DNA of 13,576 nt from Hemicentrotus pulcherrimus (Eukaryota > Echinodermata > Echinoidea > Camarodonta > Strongylocentrotidae), in contig BEXV01000808.1 in the NCBI GenBank assembly GCA_003118195.1, positions 89,038 to 102,613 on the forward strand, in the 5' to 3' direction. Shown here one piece after another: positions 1 through 9,382 of the stretch. Under the pieces are notes generated by a model. The model searched no databases. It had not been told where the DNA came from and saw nothing but the letters and a program-made list of their open reading frames with translations. Position numbers and translations under genes: made by a program. Positions within the stretch are counted from its first letter, which is position 1. Each line of letters starts with the position of its first letter.

Positions 1-933
1 ATATATATATTCCTAAACTATTGATTTGAATGTAAATTGAACATGTTTGAAAATGTTAAACAATGTTTCAAGACATACACAATACAGTTCAAAATTTGAC
101 ACTGTTTATCGACTGGTAAACAGTATAAAACATCCAGTAATAATGCATGCACTTTGATTCTCCTACTCCAAAAGTAATTGACATACGAGTAACAATAAAT
201 CATTGTTGAATGATGTGTTGTCAATCGATAAATCAAGATATATATGGTTTTATTGTTTGTGCTATCTCCTCTAATTACTTTGAGATAACTAAAGACTTCA
301 TTGAAAGGCCAGTGACCGATAACCGCATCAGAGGGAAGTCCATTCACATCGATTTTGGATTGTGATTAATTTTTGTGATAGATAGGATCGATGTTCATGT
401 CCTATCCTATCCTGTGTCAAAATGTATCATCTTGGTCATATTATTTGATTAGGAATAACAGGACAAAATTAAGGAGACAAATAACAAAGTCAAAAAAAAA
501 TTTAAGAACATTTTGAGCATTATGCATGGCTGAGTCAAGAGTTTGTTTAATGTTTAAGTAATAAGTAGAAATATACAATTGGAAAATACCTCTGAAATCC
601 ATTGTAGCAGTAGTACTGACTATATCAAATGTTTAGCATGTTCAATGTTATCACAACTCATCCAATATACATTTTCATTAGAAATCAAGTTTGCTAATAT
701 TTAATTCTTTAGCTGGAAATACTTAGCAGGTCTTACTTTAAATGAACATATTAAGCCAATACAGATTGAAACATTAGGAGAATACAATTATTTACAATGA
801 TAGTTATTTGATCAATATATAGACCCATATACAGCACACCTCAAATACAACAAGAGCCTATAAAGTGAGCCCCCATGAATATGATTCCCAGACAGAATTA
901 TGCTCCAGGCTTTAGTTGTAGTGGCCAAACATA
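1..933. other. AT-rich non-coding DNA, nothing specific
   Basis: The window opens with a short AT dinucleotide run (1-10). The rest is AT-rich and broken by stops in all frames. A short GATAGGAT/ATCCTATC inverted pair lies near 380-412. No exon, RNA gene or recognisable repeat was seen. Confidence 0.6.
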
Positions 934-1261
934 CAGGGTTAGTGACTAGTTACGGATAGAGACTAGTAAGGGATAGTGATTAGTTAGGGATAATGACTAC
1001 ACGTAGTTAGGGAAAGTGACTAGTTGGGAATAGTGACTAGTTAGAGATAGTGACACGTTTATAGGGATAGTGACTAGTTGATAGGGATAGTGACTAGTCA
1101 GGGATAGTTACTAGTCAGGGATAGCGACTTGTTAGGGATAATGACTAGTTAGGGATAGTGACCAGATAGGGACAGTGACCAGATAGGGACAGTGACCAGA
1201 TAGGGATAGTGACTAGTTAGGGATAGTGACCAGTAAGGGATAGTGACTAGCTAGGGATAGG
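934..1261. repeat. 17-bp minisatellite, about 19 units
   Basis: Degenerate tandem copies of a 17-bp unit close to TAGGGATAGTGACTAGT run for 328 bp. Many units contain the palindrome ACTAGT. Near 1158-1200 successive copies carry the shared variants CCAGAT and GGACAGT, suggesting a recent local duplication of a variant unit. Some units have 1-4 base insertions (near 1050-1085). It is non-coding: reading frames across it are short. Confidence 0.93.
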
Positions 1262-2194
1262 GTTGCAACTTGGTTCCAGTTCAGATGCAGGGTTAAGGTT
1301 ATGTATCCCATAGTGTGCGGTCTATGGTGGACAGTAAGGATATAGATAGTGTCTGGAGCAACTGTTGCCAAATAATGTGATACAGGAACCATCAATCAAG
1401 TTTAAAAAAACGAAAGGCATACTAAATCTGTAGACCCATGTGAGTTCTTGCCAACTTTTGATTCGCCAATGACTCTACTGATATTGTGTGAATTTATACT
1501 GAATGTCTTTTATAGCTTGAGAGGCCAGCTGTGAGAGGTGAAACAGCACTGTTGTTTCAATCGTGATTGGTTATTTATTGGTCATTTGGGTCACCAATAA
1601 TTCTAATTGATGACAACATGGGGGAATTGTGTGGAGTGTCTTTTGACAAATAAAATAACAGAGGTAATATGGGTCTGTGTGTGCGGGTGAAATATAGCTT
1701 TAGAATTGAGACAAAGGGGGGTTTGAGAAGCGCAGAAAAACAGAAAAGGAACATCAGAGAGAGAGTCAGTATTTGATTCTCGGGAAGAAAATGAAAGCAT
1801 TACATTACATGCAACTGAAGAAGCAGAGAAAGAGGTAGGCTGACTTTTAAGAAAAACATCTACAGGCCTACATGTACATTGTATATACACATCAAAAGTA
1901 TCACAAGTATCAACAAAGCACTTCACCTTCCTCAGAAAAAAAATCAATCTCCAGAATAGATATCATGATGTCAGTCTGACTAGTACTTGATCTTTTGAGC
2001 CGCCAATTAGCTTAACGATATAGAGAGAGTTTGTTTTTCAGCTGTGAAAATAGAAACAAATAGAAACAAATATGATGTCTGATGTTTTTGGCCTTCATGA
2101 AAAAAAAAGTAAATATACAACATGTACCTCTACTATTGAAAAAAGAAAAAGTATGATTTATACGTTAGCTTCTCTATACTCTATATCTCCCATT
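1262..2194. other. Intronic DNA without recognisable features
   Basis: After the minisatellite the sequence is unique-looking and AT-rich, with a short GA run near 1755-1765 and A-rich runs around 2100-2150. The minus-strand open frame at 1603-1947 has no supporting splice context or recognisable domain and is probably chance. Confidence 0.5.
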
Positions 2195-2420
2195 GGAGCC
2201 GAGAACTTCCTTCCTTCTTAATGATCCAAGGAGACGGCCCACCGTCACCTCGCGTCGGCGTTCTTTCCCACACTCCAAGAAGTCGTTAGCGGACCGGTGG
2301 GCCCCATGCCGAGCCTCCCAGCATCCCTTTCATTGCTGCCTGTCAATCAAACCTCTAGACTAGACAGCTCATTTGCATAAGTCAACAGGTCATTAACATC
2401 AATGGCTGGAGAGTGGGGTA
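2195..2420. promoter_or_regulatory. GC-rich candidate enhancer with RBPJ, Pbx-Meis and octamer motifs
   Basis: This island of high GC sits in AT-rich intron. Seen directly: TTCCCACA at 2265-2272 (reverse TGTGGGAA, a perfect Su(H)/RBPJ site); CTGTCAATCA at 2340-2349 (reverse TGATTGACAG, the Pbx-Meis/Prep composite decamer); ATTTGCAT at 2371-2378 (POU octamer); and a 9-bp inverted repeat GGCCCACCG/CGGTGGGCC at 2236-2244 and 2295-2303. The block has stops in the frames examined and no obvious exon. That it is an enhancer is inference from motif clustering and composition; it could also be an old repeat or part of an unrecognised non-coding transcript. Confidence 0.4.
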
Positions 2421-2839
2421 TCCATTGAACACGTACATGGCCCATTATACACGATGTTTGGACAGAGGAGTATCTCTATCAGACACATGTTATGCAATCA
2501 TGGTTGTAAGAAGACCATCATAGCAAATTGGCAACATTAAAAAAAAATGCAGGTAGTCGATGCTATCATCTAAATAAAGTATGTACTTTGAGTTTCAGTG
2601 TATCTGCAGTTGACTGACTGTCATTGTAAATCGTACAACAAATCTAATAATTGATAGACATTTCACGTTTGTAATGACTCTTATCAGACAATGCATAAGC
2701 TCTACAGGATCTACATTCTAATTTCATTTTCAAATTCAAGTACACATGTATTCGATACTGATGAATGAGAAACACCCACAATGTATAGTATATATAGGCA
2801 CTAATGTCTTTTGGTAAAGGCATTATTATACATTTGCCA
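2421..2839. other. Intronic DNA without recognisable features
   Basis: AT-rich sequence, no repeat structure and no plausible exon seen. Confidence 0.5.
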
Positions 2840-3064
2840 CTCCATACCCAGGAGAGAAATAGAAACCTGGTAGGATGATGAAAGCCTTTGTGTTAGTTAT
2901 TGCCATATGCCCTAATGGTGACCATATGGTAGGAATACTCCCCATGGAGTGGAGATGGTGCACATTGTGCGTGAAGGAATCTGATGACTGGGGTAATGAT
3001 ATATGTAAAGCGCTTAGAGATAGTATGTGGTATTAGGCACTATATAAATCCAGATTGTTATTAT
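2840..3064 (+). mobile_element. Decayed SINE or non-LTR retroelement 3' end
   Basis: The 3' part, 3003-3064, reads TGTAAAGCGCTTAGAGA, then GGCACTATATAAATCCAGATT, then a short TTATTA-type tail. This pattern (AAAGCGCTT...GCRCTATATAAAT plus a TTA-rich tail) is a widespread 3' end of SINE/LINE families in marine invertebrates and fish. The upstream portion (about 2840-3000) probably belongs to the same element, but its 5' border, any tRNA-like A/B boxes and target-site duplications cannot be defined by eye. The tail is short and mutated, so it is an old copy. Confidence 0.5.
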
Positions 3065-4984
3065 AGGGAAGAAAAAAACATTTAGAAAGTATCCTCACTT
3101 GTTTCCAGAAAACTATGTCCTTGCAGGGAGGGTGTTAACAACAAGATGTAGAAAGACAAAATCTTTTGATTAAAATGTTTGTATCAGAATCGTTGTCAGT
3201 GCTATATTAAAAGCTTTCCTGTACTCTACGCAAGCCAGGTGGCTTCATGTGTGGAGAAAATACTCCTTTCTTCCAGTTCTGTTGGAAAAACTCAGTCGTT
3301 CCTTTTCAATTTCCTCCACGAAACGCCACCTGGGTAATTCAACGGAATCAATACTCCAGCTCACAAACCATGAATTCTTGTAGTAGCGTGGAAGAATGAA
3401 GTCCTCCAAGCGAGCAAAACTACCTGATCGGAATCTTGATTCCAAATGCTGCTGTCTGTCGTAACACAGGTAGCGAACAATCAATCACCTGCAAACACAA
3501 GCCCATTTCAATTCATCGAAAGACAAAATTAACAAGGTATCAACATTTAGATATAGAGCGCTTAATTCATTGAATCCAAGTGCTGTTGGTTTTTTTAAAG
3601 TAGTATTTTTGATGAAGGGATTGCAGACTTCATGAAAAATCTTTGTGACAGTGTGTTGGAAATAATCATGTCGCCTTTTTTTGCGCGTGACACGCAAAAG
3701 CAATTCTTAGTACTGCAAACAGCACAGCTACCAAAATGAACACCAAAAGCATGAAGGAGTTGAAAAAAGGCTCTTTTGTTAGTGTGTATATACCGAAATA
3801 GACAGAAATACTTTTACTTTTATGTTACGTAAATTTTTTTTGTCTTACAAGTCTAAAAAAGTTAAAAATTGTATTATTACATCAGGGAGATTGAACATGG
3901 CAATTAAAAGTCATGATATTACTTTGAATCAGAAAATTAATACACACAATTCTAGTTCTTTCCAACAAACATAATCAAAGATTGTCATTTTTTTTCCTTT
4001 TTAGAACTATAGCTGATAAAGAAATATTACTAAGTTGATTTCTTTTGAAGAATGAAATTTTTTCCCAATTTTTTTTTTTTTTTTAATTATCGTAATATAT
4101 GTATTTTTTAAAGGAAAGATTATGTCCTAAATACATGCTGTGCATTTTACTGTTTGTAAGCCATACTGTTATGATCCCGAAAGAAACACTTTCCTCCTAC
4201 ATTCAAAGTCAATACTTCAGTCAGTGACTGACAAATACACTCAGAAATTGACAAGTATATTCCGAGAAGGGGACTTTAAGCGTAACCGTCTCGTGGACAG
4301 ACTACTCGTGGTTGAGAAAAAGTGCTCCTCAACCCTCCTTGTGTACCTAAAACCAAGTCTGACATTTATCCAGACATAGTGTACATTTACATGACATATG
4401 ATGCATTGTAGGTGCTCTATGGTGCTACCTGCCACTGGTATATGGAGTGAGTAAGTAGTACTTGAAAATGAAATAAAAGGGGAAGGATGAGAGAGAGAGA
4501 GGGAGATTGGAGTCTTGGGTGATATGATGTTTTCAATTCGATTAACATCGTTGTATGGGAAGAATGACGGGTGTGCTTGGTGGTAGAATAGCTTGTTTAG
4601 GAGTAAGAGAGTCGCTGATGTAAAATGGTATAGTCCTCCTAGCTTGGTCCGATGTGTGTGTTTTTATGTCAACACGATGTTGATGCACTCTGGCTGGTAG
4701 CTGTGTACAGTGGTGCATTCCCTTCGCAATGGATGGGTCTCTCCGAGCTGGAGACCTACTAATTTTCTGGCGTACGTTCGAGAGGAGTCATCAAAAAGCG
4801 ATCTCTTGAGTTTTGCTCTCAGATATCACTTTACTCTGACTAGGAAGATGAATATCCTGACAATAAAGCGAATTCTTTCGCAGACGCGAGGCGACTCCTT
4901 CAATTTGTCTGATAAATGTCACTCTACTTTTCCACAGGGGATCCTCCTATAGATTGCCTCACTACATATCTGTATAAATAAATT
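3065..4984. other. AT-rich intronic DNA; poly-T tract, no credible gene
   Basis: A 16-base T run lies at 4069-4084 and a short GAGA run at about 4490-4502. Three open frames of 72-80 codons (minus 3245-3484, plus 4140-4379, plus 4710-4952) begin at TTG or GTG rather than ATG, show no known domain, and lack matching splice sites. They are not annotated as genes. The stretch otherwise shows no feature. Confidence 0.5.
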
Positions 4985-5290
4985 TCCCTGCGATGGAATT
5001 GTCTAGTCCCACCCACAGCAATATGCGTTAGTTTAGCCCCGCGCTGTCATCTGGGAGGAGTTGGGGTACAGGGAGGCTGGATTATCCCCCTAATGAATGG
5101 ACATTTTCCCTGACTAGCTATGTCAAGTTCATAATATTGCATCAAACAATATATCTGCGCTCGTTCTGGCGTCACGGCCTGACATTTGATTGGGGCGCCG
5201 ATTGCTATCACCACTGCCTGCCATTATTAACCCTAGGATGGCTTTGCCCAGACGCAGTCCCCATTTGAGGGAGCGAGAGGCCATTTTTTT
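4985..5290. promoter_or_regulatory. GC-rich block with homeodomain-like motifs, possible regulatory element
   Basis: Base composition rises sharply relative to its flanks. Motifs seen: GGATTA at 5079-5084 (Otx/Gsc type) ten bases before TAATGA at 5091-5096, CAAACAATAT near 5143-5153 (Fox/Sox-like) and an inverted CCAAT (ATTGG) near 5189-5194. Overlapping open frames on both strands at 5129-5531 exist mainly because the adjoining CT tract lacks stops. Regulatory function is a guess from composition and motif content only. Confidence 0.22.

Positions 5291-5293
<3 letters not shown>

Positions 5294-5324
<31 letters not shown>
5294..5324. repeat. (TC)n microsatellite
   Basis: About 15 uninterrupted TC units, preceded by an eight-T run. 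Purine/pyrimidine strand asymmetry is complete. Confidence 0.97.
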
Positions 5325-5328
<4 letters not shown>

Positions 5329-6175
5329 TCTGCCGACCCGGCGATGCACTTTTTGTTCGTGTGCGTCGGAGGATATCCCGCCTTGTGAAGGAGAGTGTGT
5401 GTGTGTGCGCTTTTAATTTTTCCTTTATTCTAGATTTCAACATAATCTGTAGGAAATCCATGACTCTATGTGTACAGTTTGTGGTTGTGCATACGTGGAT
5501 AGGATGCATGCACAATGAGGCCGCTCTCTGAAGTATCTGCGAGATGTTTAGCTACTCTCCTTTGCAACTCAAACTCAAATTTTCTGTACCTACATATATA
5601 TCAGAGCTGCTACTTCCCCCATCCCCATATAAACAAGCTGCTTCAAGTCCAATTTCACTGTATCATTTCTTTAGTTGACAATTTCAATGGACACCCACCC
5701 CCACAAAAAGAAAAGGGAATTTCAAGAACATCTCTGTAACACTTTGCAGGTGACATTTATTGTTACATTATTTCTTCAATTTCTCCCCTTTTGTGTCATC
5801 TGTTTGTGTTTATATCTTTTTTGATATTGTCTAACTAACTTCTCACCCTGCCTTCATGATTTGTATAATTTCTAGAAACATAGCAGTGATTCAGTGGACA
5901 TTTCATCATTAAATCAATATAAAACAAAAGAATGTGGAAAGCACAAAGTATGCTCTGAAATAAAAATAGAGATGAGGAATACCCAATTTGCCAGAGAAAA
6001 TAGTACTTTTAAGTTGAATTCCCCCAAAGCATTTGTGTATAATACAAAAGAATGTTCAAAATACGTATATTTGTAATGTAAAGATTTCATTCGTAATATC
6101 TTTACACATCTTTATTCCAATATTAAAGATAAAGTTGAGTTCTTGTTATGTGATTGCATTGTGAAAGAAACAGTG
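5325..6175. other. AT-rich intronic DNA, nothing specific
   Basis: Short GTGTGTG run near 5395-5407. From about 5580 the sequence is AT-rich. The open frames at 5515-5739 and 5894-6076 are low-complexity chance frames. A pair of AATACAAAAGAATG/ATATAAAACAAAAGAATG-like stretches at about 5918-5937 and 6039-6055 suggests a small local duplication. Confidence 0.45.
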
Positions 6176-6328
6176 TGGAATCTATCAGAAAAGGTTGATC
6201 ATCTAGTATATAAGTATTTGTGTGTAACTATTGCTTGCAAGGTTCTGGAATCATCAAAATGATAAGAAATTTGGCCAAATCTTGGCGAAGTAACAAGCAC
6301 TGTACACAGAATGATGTATATGGGACTA
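6176..6328 (+). repeat. Dispersed repeat, copy A
   Basis: This stretch matches the reverse complement of 10320-10454. The left 31 bases (TGGAATC.ATCAGAAAAGG...) agree at all but one position. A 41-base core at 6236-6276 is identical to the reverse complement of 10372-10412. The right part, ending in GATGTATATGGGACTA, is a few differences away. Copy A has a longer linker (about 6207-6235) than copy B. Similarity stops abruptly at both ends, so at least one copy is a fragment of a longer element. The family is not identified. Confidence 0.85.
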
Positions 6329-6839
6329 AACAAGAACATGGGGAAAAAACCTACCCCAGATTTTTACGATGTTTCATGTCATATTTAGAATATGAAGGCA
6401 TTTGAAGAGCCATGCTTTTCAGGAAACATGTTTAATATGATGTTATTCCACCCTTGCATAATAACAATGATAAAACTCACAAATTATGTTTTACCTCTTC
6501 CAAGAACTCAACCTTCTCTTTAACTACACACCATCCAACTTGAAGGAGGTGGGGAAAGAGGCTTTGGAGCGAAGATTTCTTTTGAAATCCACTTTTTCAA
6601 TTCATATTTACCCTGAACCATCTCAAGTAGCTTTCAATATTGAGGTCAGAATATGACGCCTGGCTTTATATCCGATATGTCATTTCTGCATGGCATACAG
6701 AGCGTGAGCTGAAATGTAGAATTTTCTTTTTTATTGATTTCATTGGGTAGATTGTTATTAAGTTGAGTCCCAAAGGTCAGGCTACTTCTCCGCCATCAAT
6801 TACCATGCCTTCTACCAGGTTTACCGAGATTTTCAGAGG
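6329..6839. other. Intronic DNA without recognisable features
   Basis: No repeat, exon or RNA gene recognised between copy A of the dispersed repeat and the palindromic repeat units. Confidence 0.45.
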
Positions 6840-6952
6840 ATGTGTCGTCAGCTGAGCGCCAGAAGGGCGTTAAAACCTCCTCACTCTCTGCAGGGTTAAT
6901 GCCTCTTTGGCTCTTGACAGTTGATGTGTCCGTCCAAGGATTTGGGAAGCAT
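6840..6952 (+). repeat. 113-bp palindromic repeat, unit 1
   Basis: The unit contains an imperfect inverted repeat: left arm 6854-6876 (GAGCGCCAGAAGGGCGTTAA...) and right arm 6895-6913, whose reverse complement is GAGCCAAAGAGGCATTAAC. The loop is about 18 bp. It is followed by GATGTGTCCGTCCAAGG. The next unit begins at 6953 with a similar start and the same order of blocks. A related arm pair occurs alone at 10684-10739, so the palindrome belongs to a dispersed family. Confidence 0.75.
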
Positions 6953-7636
6953 ATGGTGCTTCGGCTGAGAGACAGAAGGGTGTTTAAAGGGATAGTTGAG
7001 TTCTGTTGCAGAGGGCGCTACACAAAGTAATTTTTTGTGAGTGAGATAATGAAAAACTGAGTGTCAAATTTGAAAGAACATACAATTTAAATGACAAAAT
7101 CATCTTTGTTTGATCAAAATCGGTTCAGAGACTGCTGAAATATCCATAAATATAATGATTTCTAATACAGTGTACTTGTGTCTCACCACAAATATTAGAA
7201 AATTTGAAAAAGCCGTTGAAAAAACAGAATAGCGCCTTTAATGTTGTATTTCAGCCAATGCCGATGTTGGCTTTTTTGCTGGCATTTTTGTGTTGGTTAT
7301 ATTACGCAAAACCAGCCAGCCCATGTCTTATTATTTTGAATTAAATAATTAACGGTCACCATGTATTTTTTTGAAAGTGGAGCTGAATTAGTATGACCGT
7401 ATTGGATAAATTTCACACATTTCGGGGTCTAAAATTACCTTCATAGCAATTTAAGGTTCTAAAAGGGCACTAGAAATGTCGTAGATAAGTATAAGAGCAA
7501 TAACCATGCACTTTGAAGGCATTTGCGGTCTGAGAACAGAACTCAACTATCCCTTTAAGACCCTCTTGCTTTATACAATGTATACACCCTTCTAGCTCTC
7601 ACAGACGATGTGTCCATCCAAGGGTGCAGGTAGCAT
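6953..7636 (+). repeat. 113-bp palindromic repeat, unit 2, split by a MITE
   Basis: Left part 6953-6987 includes TGAGAGACAGAAGGGTGTTTA (6966-6986). Right part 7559-7636 includes the opposite arm at 7581-7601 (reverse TGAGAGCTAGAAGGGTGTATA) and GATGTGTCCATCCAAGG at 7607-7623, matching unit 1. The start of a third unit (ATGGTGTTGCGG) is seen at 7637 and then similarity fades. Removing 571 bp (567-bp insert plus one TTAA) leaves exactly 113 bp, the length of unit 1. Ungapped hand comparison gives a little under 60% identity, concentrated in the arms and the GATGTGTCC block. Confidence 0.72.
6984..7558. mobile_element. TTAA-flanked MITE with 20-bp perfect terminal inverted repeats
   Basis: TTAA at 6984-6987 and 7555-7558 flank an element of 567 bp (6988-7554). 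Its ends are perfect inverted repeats of AGGGATAGTTGAGTTCTGTT (6988-7007 and the reverse at 7535-7554); weaker similarity continues inward. The interior is AT-rich with no meaningful open frame, so it is non-autonomous. TTAA target duplication is known for piggyBac and Kolobok type transposons; the AGGG start and short TTAA site lean to the latter, but this is a family-level inference. A second TTAA preceded by AGCGCCT at 7231-7241 may mark an internal or nested end. Confidence 0.82.
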
Positions 7637-7641
7637 ATGGT

Positions 7642-8441
7642 GTTGCGGGCAACGCGGCCGGCGTAACACTTGGGTGTTCTTTTTCCAACGGAAAGAGGTT
7701 GAGGAGTAAGCTGTCATATTGGGTCGAGAGCGAGAGAGGTGTTGGCGCAGACTTAAAACCTTTTAGCTGTAATTCAAGAGGTCCAATTGAGAGACATGAG
7801 CAATGACCTTTGTTCAAAGTAGAGGTCAATGTCATAGTTTATTATATATATCTCAATCAATTTCATATCATACATTTGATATACACCTGTAGTTTGTCAG
7901 TTGCTGCTGATGATCGATAAATGCATTTTACACAAGTTGCATAAGAAATGGTTATCGAGTGTGTTAAGGTTAATTACCTCCTGTGTTGCAATTGTGGAGT
8001 ACCAGCAAAATATGGAATGTATGCGACTCTGGGTGTAGCACTTTTCCTTTATTTATTACTACTTTTTTGAAAGACTGACTACAGGTATTTAATGTCTGAT
8101 AGGAAGTATGTGCATTTTGCATTAAACATATGGAAAGAAGAATTTTCAACAAGCCAGAAAAATATACTGTTTATCTTGCTATTTAAATTTTGAAAGAAAA
8201 GTTGAATTTTTAAAATAAAAACAGCAATAAAATATCAGTCAATGGACAGAAGTTTGACTTAAATTTCCTAAATTAAATAACAATTTCTTGTTTACAATGC
8301 AATGAGTCATTGAAAAGGGGTGAAAATCTCTTCTACTCTATTTTGGAAAGCTGTGATTTTGCCAAAGACTGCTGGTCCACGACACCTTTGAATCACTGGA
8401 GGTCATTCACCTCTGAAGCTGAGAGCTGGTGTCTGAGCTGG
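7642..8441. other. Intronic DNA without recognisable features
   Basis: A somewhat GC-richer piece around 7640-7760 follows the palindromic repeat, then AT-rich DNA. Small open frames on both strands at 7599-7835 overlap each other and show no domain. Confidence 0.45.
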
Positions 8442-8540
8442 TGAAAAGGGGCAGGAGGGGGCCCAGGGGAGAAAGATGAGACAGGGAGAGAGATACAAGC
8501 ACAGTGAGCCGAAAGGGTGGGGGAGGGGAGGGGGGGGGTG
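8442..8540 (+). repeat. Purine-rich tract ending in a G-quadruplex motif
   Basis: The segment is nearly all purine on the plus strand. At 8515-8538 four G runs (3, 5, 4 and 9 bases) are separated by single-base loops T, A, A, a textbook four-tract quadruplex motif of the most stable loop class. On the transcribed TCF/LEF sense strand it would also appear as G-runs in the pre-mRNA. Confidence 0.85.
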
Positions 8541-8801
8541 TGCTATATTTGGACCCAGGTTTCACGCAATAATGTGGAACTCATAGTTGTTGTGCACTAC
8601 TTTAAGGCCTTTAACAAATGTTGTATTGCCCTTACATGGGTCGGTCAGAAATCCTTTTTTCCCCCCCTCTTTGGGCATTTTTTTTCCCCTAAAAAATGGT
8701 AACAAATAAAGGTTTTTGGAAGTTTTGGACACCATGATTGAGACACTCTGTTCTTGTGAATTTCTTGACCAATTCAACAAAACCAAAGTATATCTCATCA
8801 T

Positions 8802-8802
8802 C

Positions 8803-8833
<31 letters not shown>

Positions 8834-8872
8834 TCTCTCTTTCTCTCTTTTTCTCTCTCTCTCTCTCTCTCC
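8802..8872. repeat. (CT)n microsatellite with interruptions
   Basis: About 70 bp of CT repeats interrupted by single A and short T runs (TTCTCTCTTTTT near 8841-8853). Overlapping serine/leucine and arginine/glutamate-rich reading frames on both strands are translations of this tract, not genes. Confidence 0.97.
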
Positions 8873-9255
8873 ATAATGTTATGCAACACAATTTGCTTGT
8901 TTCTACAGTACCAGCTACTCTTCAAGGCCTTGAAATGTATGAAAAGTTTCATAGTAAAATGATACACAAAAACAGAAAACACCTTGCCATGTAAATCTAT
9001 GCGAGATGTAGGTATACAGTTATACATGCCAGTGTTCAGGCCATAGCCCGAGTCAGGTTCAACGAGTGAAACCAACTGGTATCTCTAAAGATATTTTTAA
9101 TTTTATTTTTATTTGTTATGATCCGTTTCTCATCACCAAATGAATTTTATGATTAGGTTATGTGCGATTCAAGATAAATTTTGGAGCTACTAAACTGAAC
9201 TATATTTTCTAGCTATTTGACAAAGCCTTGTAGTTGCACTAATGATCCAACATTA
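8873..9255. other. Intronic DNA without recognisable features
   Basis: Mixed AT-rich sequence; no exon, repeat or RNA gene recognised. Confidence 0.45.
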
Positions 9256-9352
9256 ATAGGGTTTGGGTTAGGGTTGCTAGTGCATTCTAGCTTTAGGTTA
9301 GGATTGGGTAAAGGGTTATGGTTAGGTTTATGGTGTTTGGAGTAGGTTTTGA
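9256..9352 (+). repeat. Degenerate telomere-like GGTTAG repeat
   Basis: Successive pieces GGGTTTGGGTTAGGGTT, TTTAGGTTAGGATTGGG and GGGTTATGGTTAGG are separated by a short unrelated stretch (9276-9291). They are G/T-rich on the plus strand and resemble decayed TTAGGG arrays. No perfect run of more than about two hexamers remains. Confidence 0.6.
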
Positions 9353-9382
9353 AGTTGGAACTTTGGTCGGTGTGCACAATCA

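Noticed and set aside
934..1261. Regular repeats considered as a CRISPR array
   Set aside because: Units are 17 bp with no unique spacers between them and the genome is eukaryotic.
3245..3484. Minus-strand 79-residue open frame with a protein-like appearance
   Set aside because: It begins at a TTG directly after an in-frame TGA, has no ATG, the nearby AG would place that stop inside the exon, and no domain is recognised.
4140..4952. Plus-strand open frames of about 80 codons at 4140-4379 and 4710-4952
   Set aside because: Both start at GTG, show no domain or splice context, and such lengths arise by chance in a window this size.
1075..7007. Shared 9-mer AGGGATAGT between the minisatellite and the MITE ends
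   Set aside because: Similarity stops at nine bases and the contexts differ, so a chance match is likely.
7253..7278. AGCCAA/TTGGCT hairpin followed by a T run, resembling a rho-independent terminator
   Set aside because: The context is a eukaryotic intron and the hairpin lies inside a MITE; bacterial termination does not apply.
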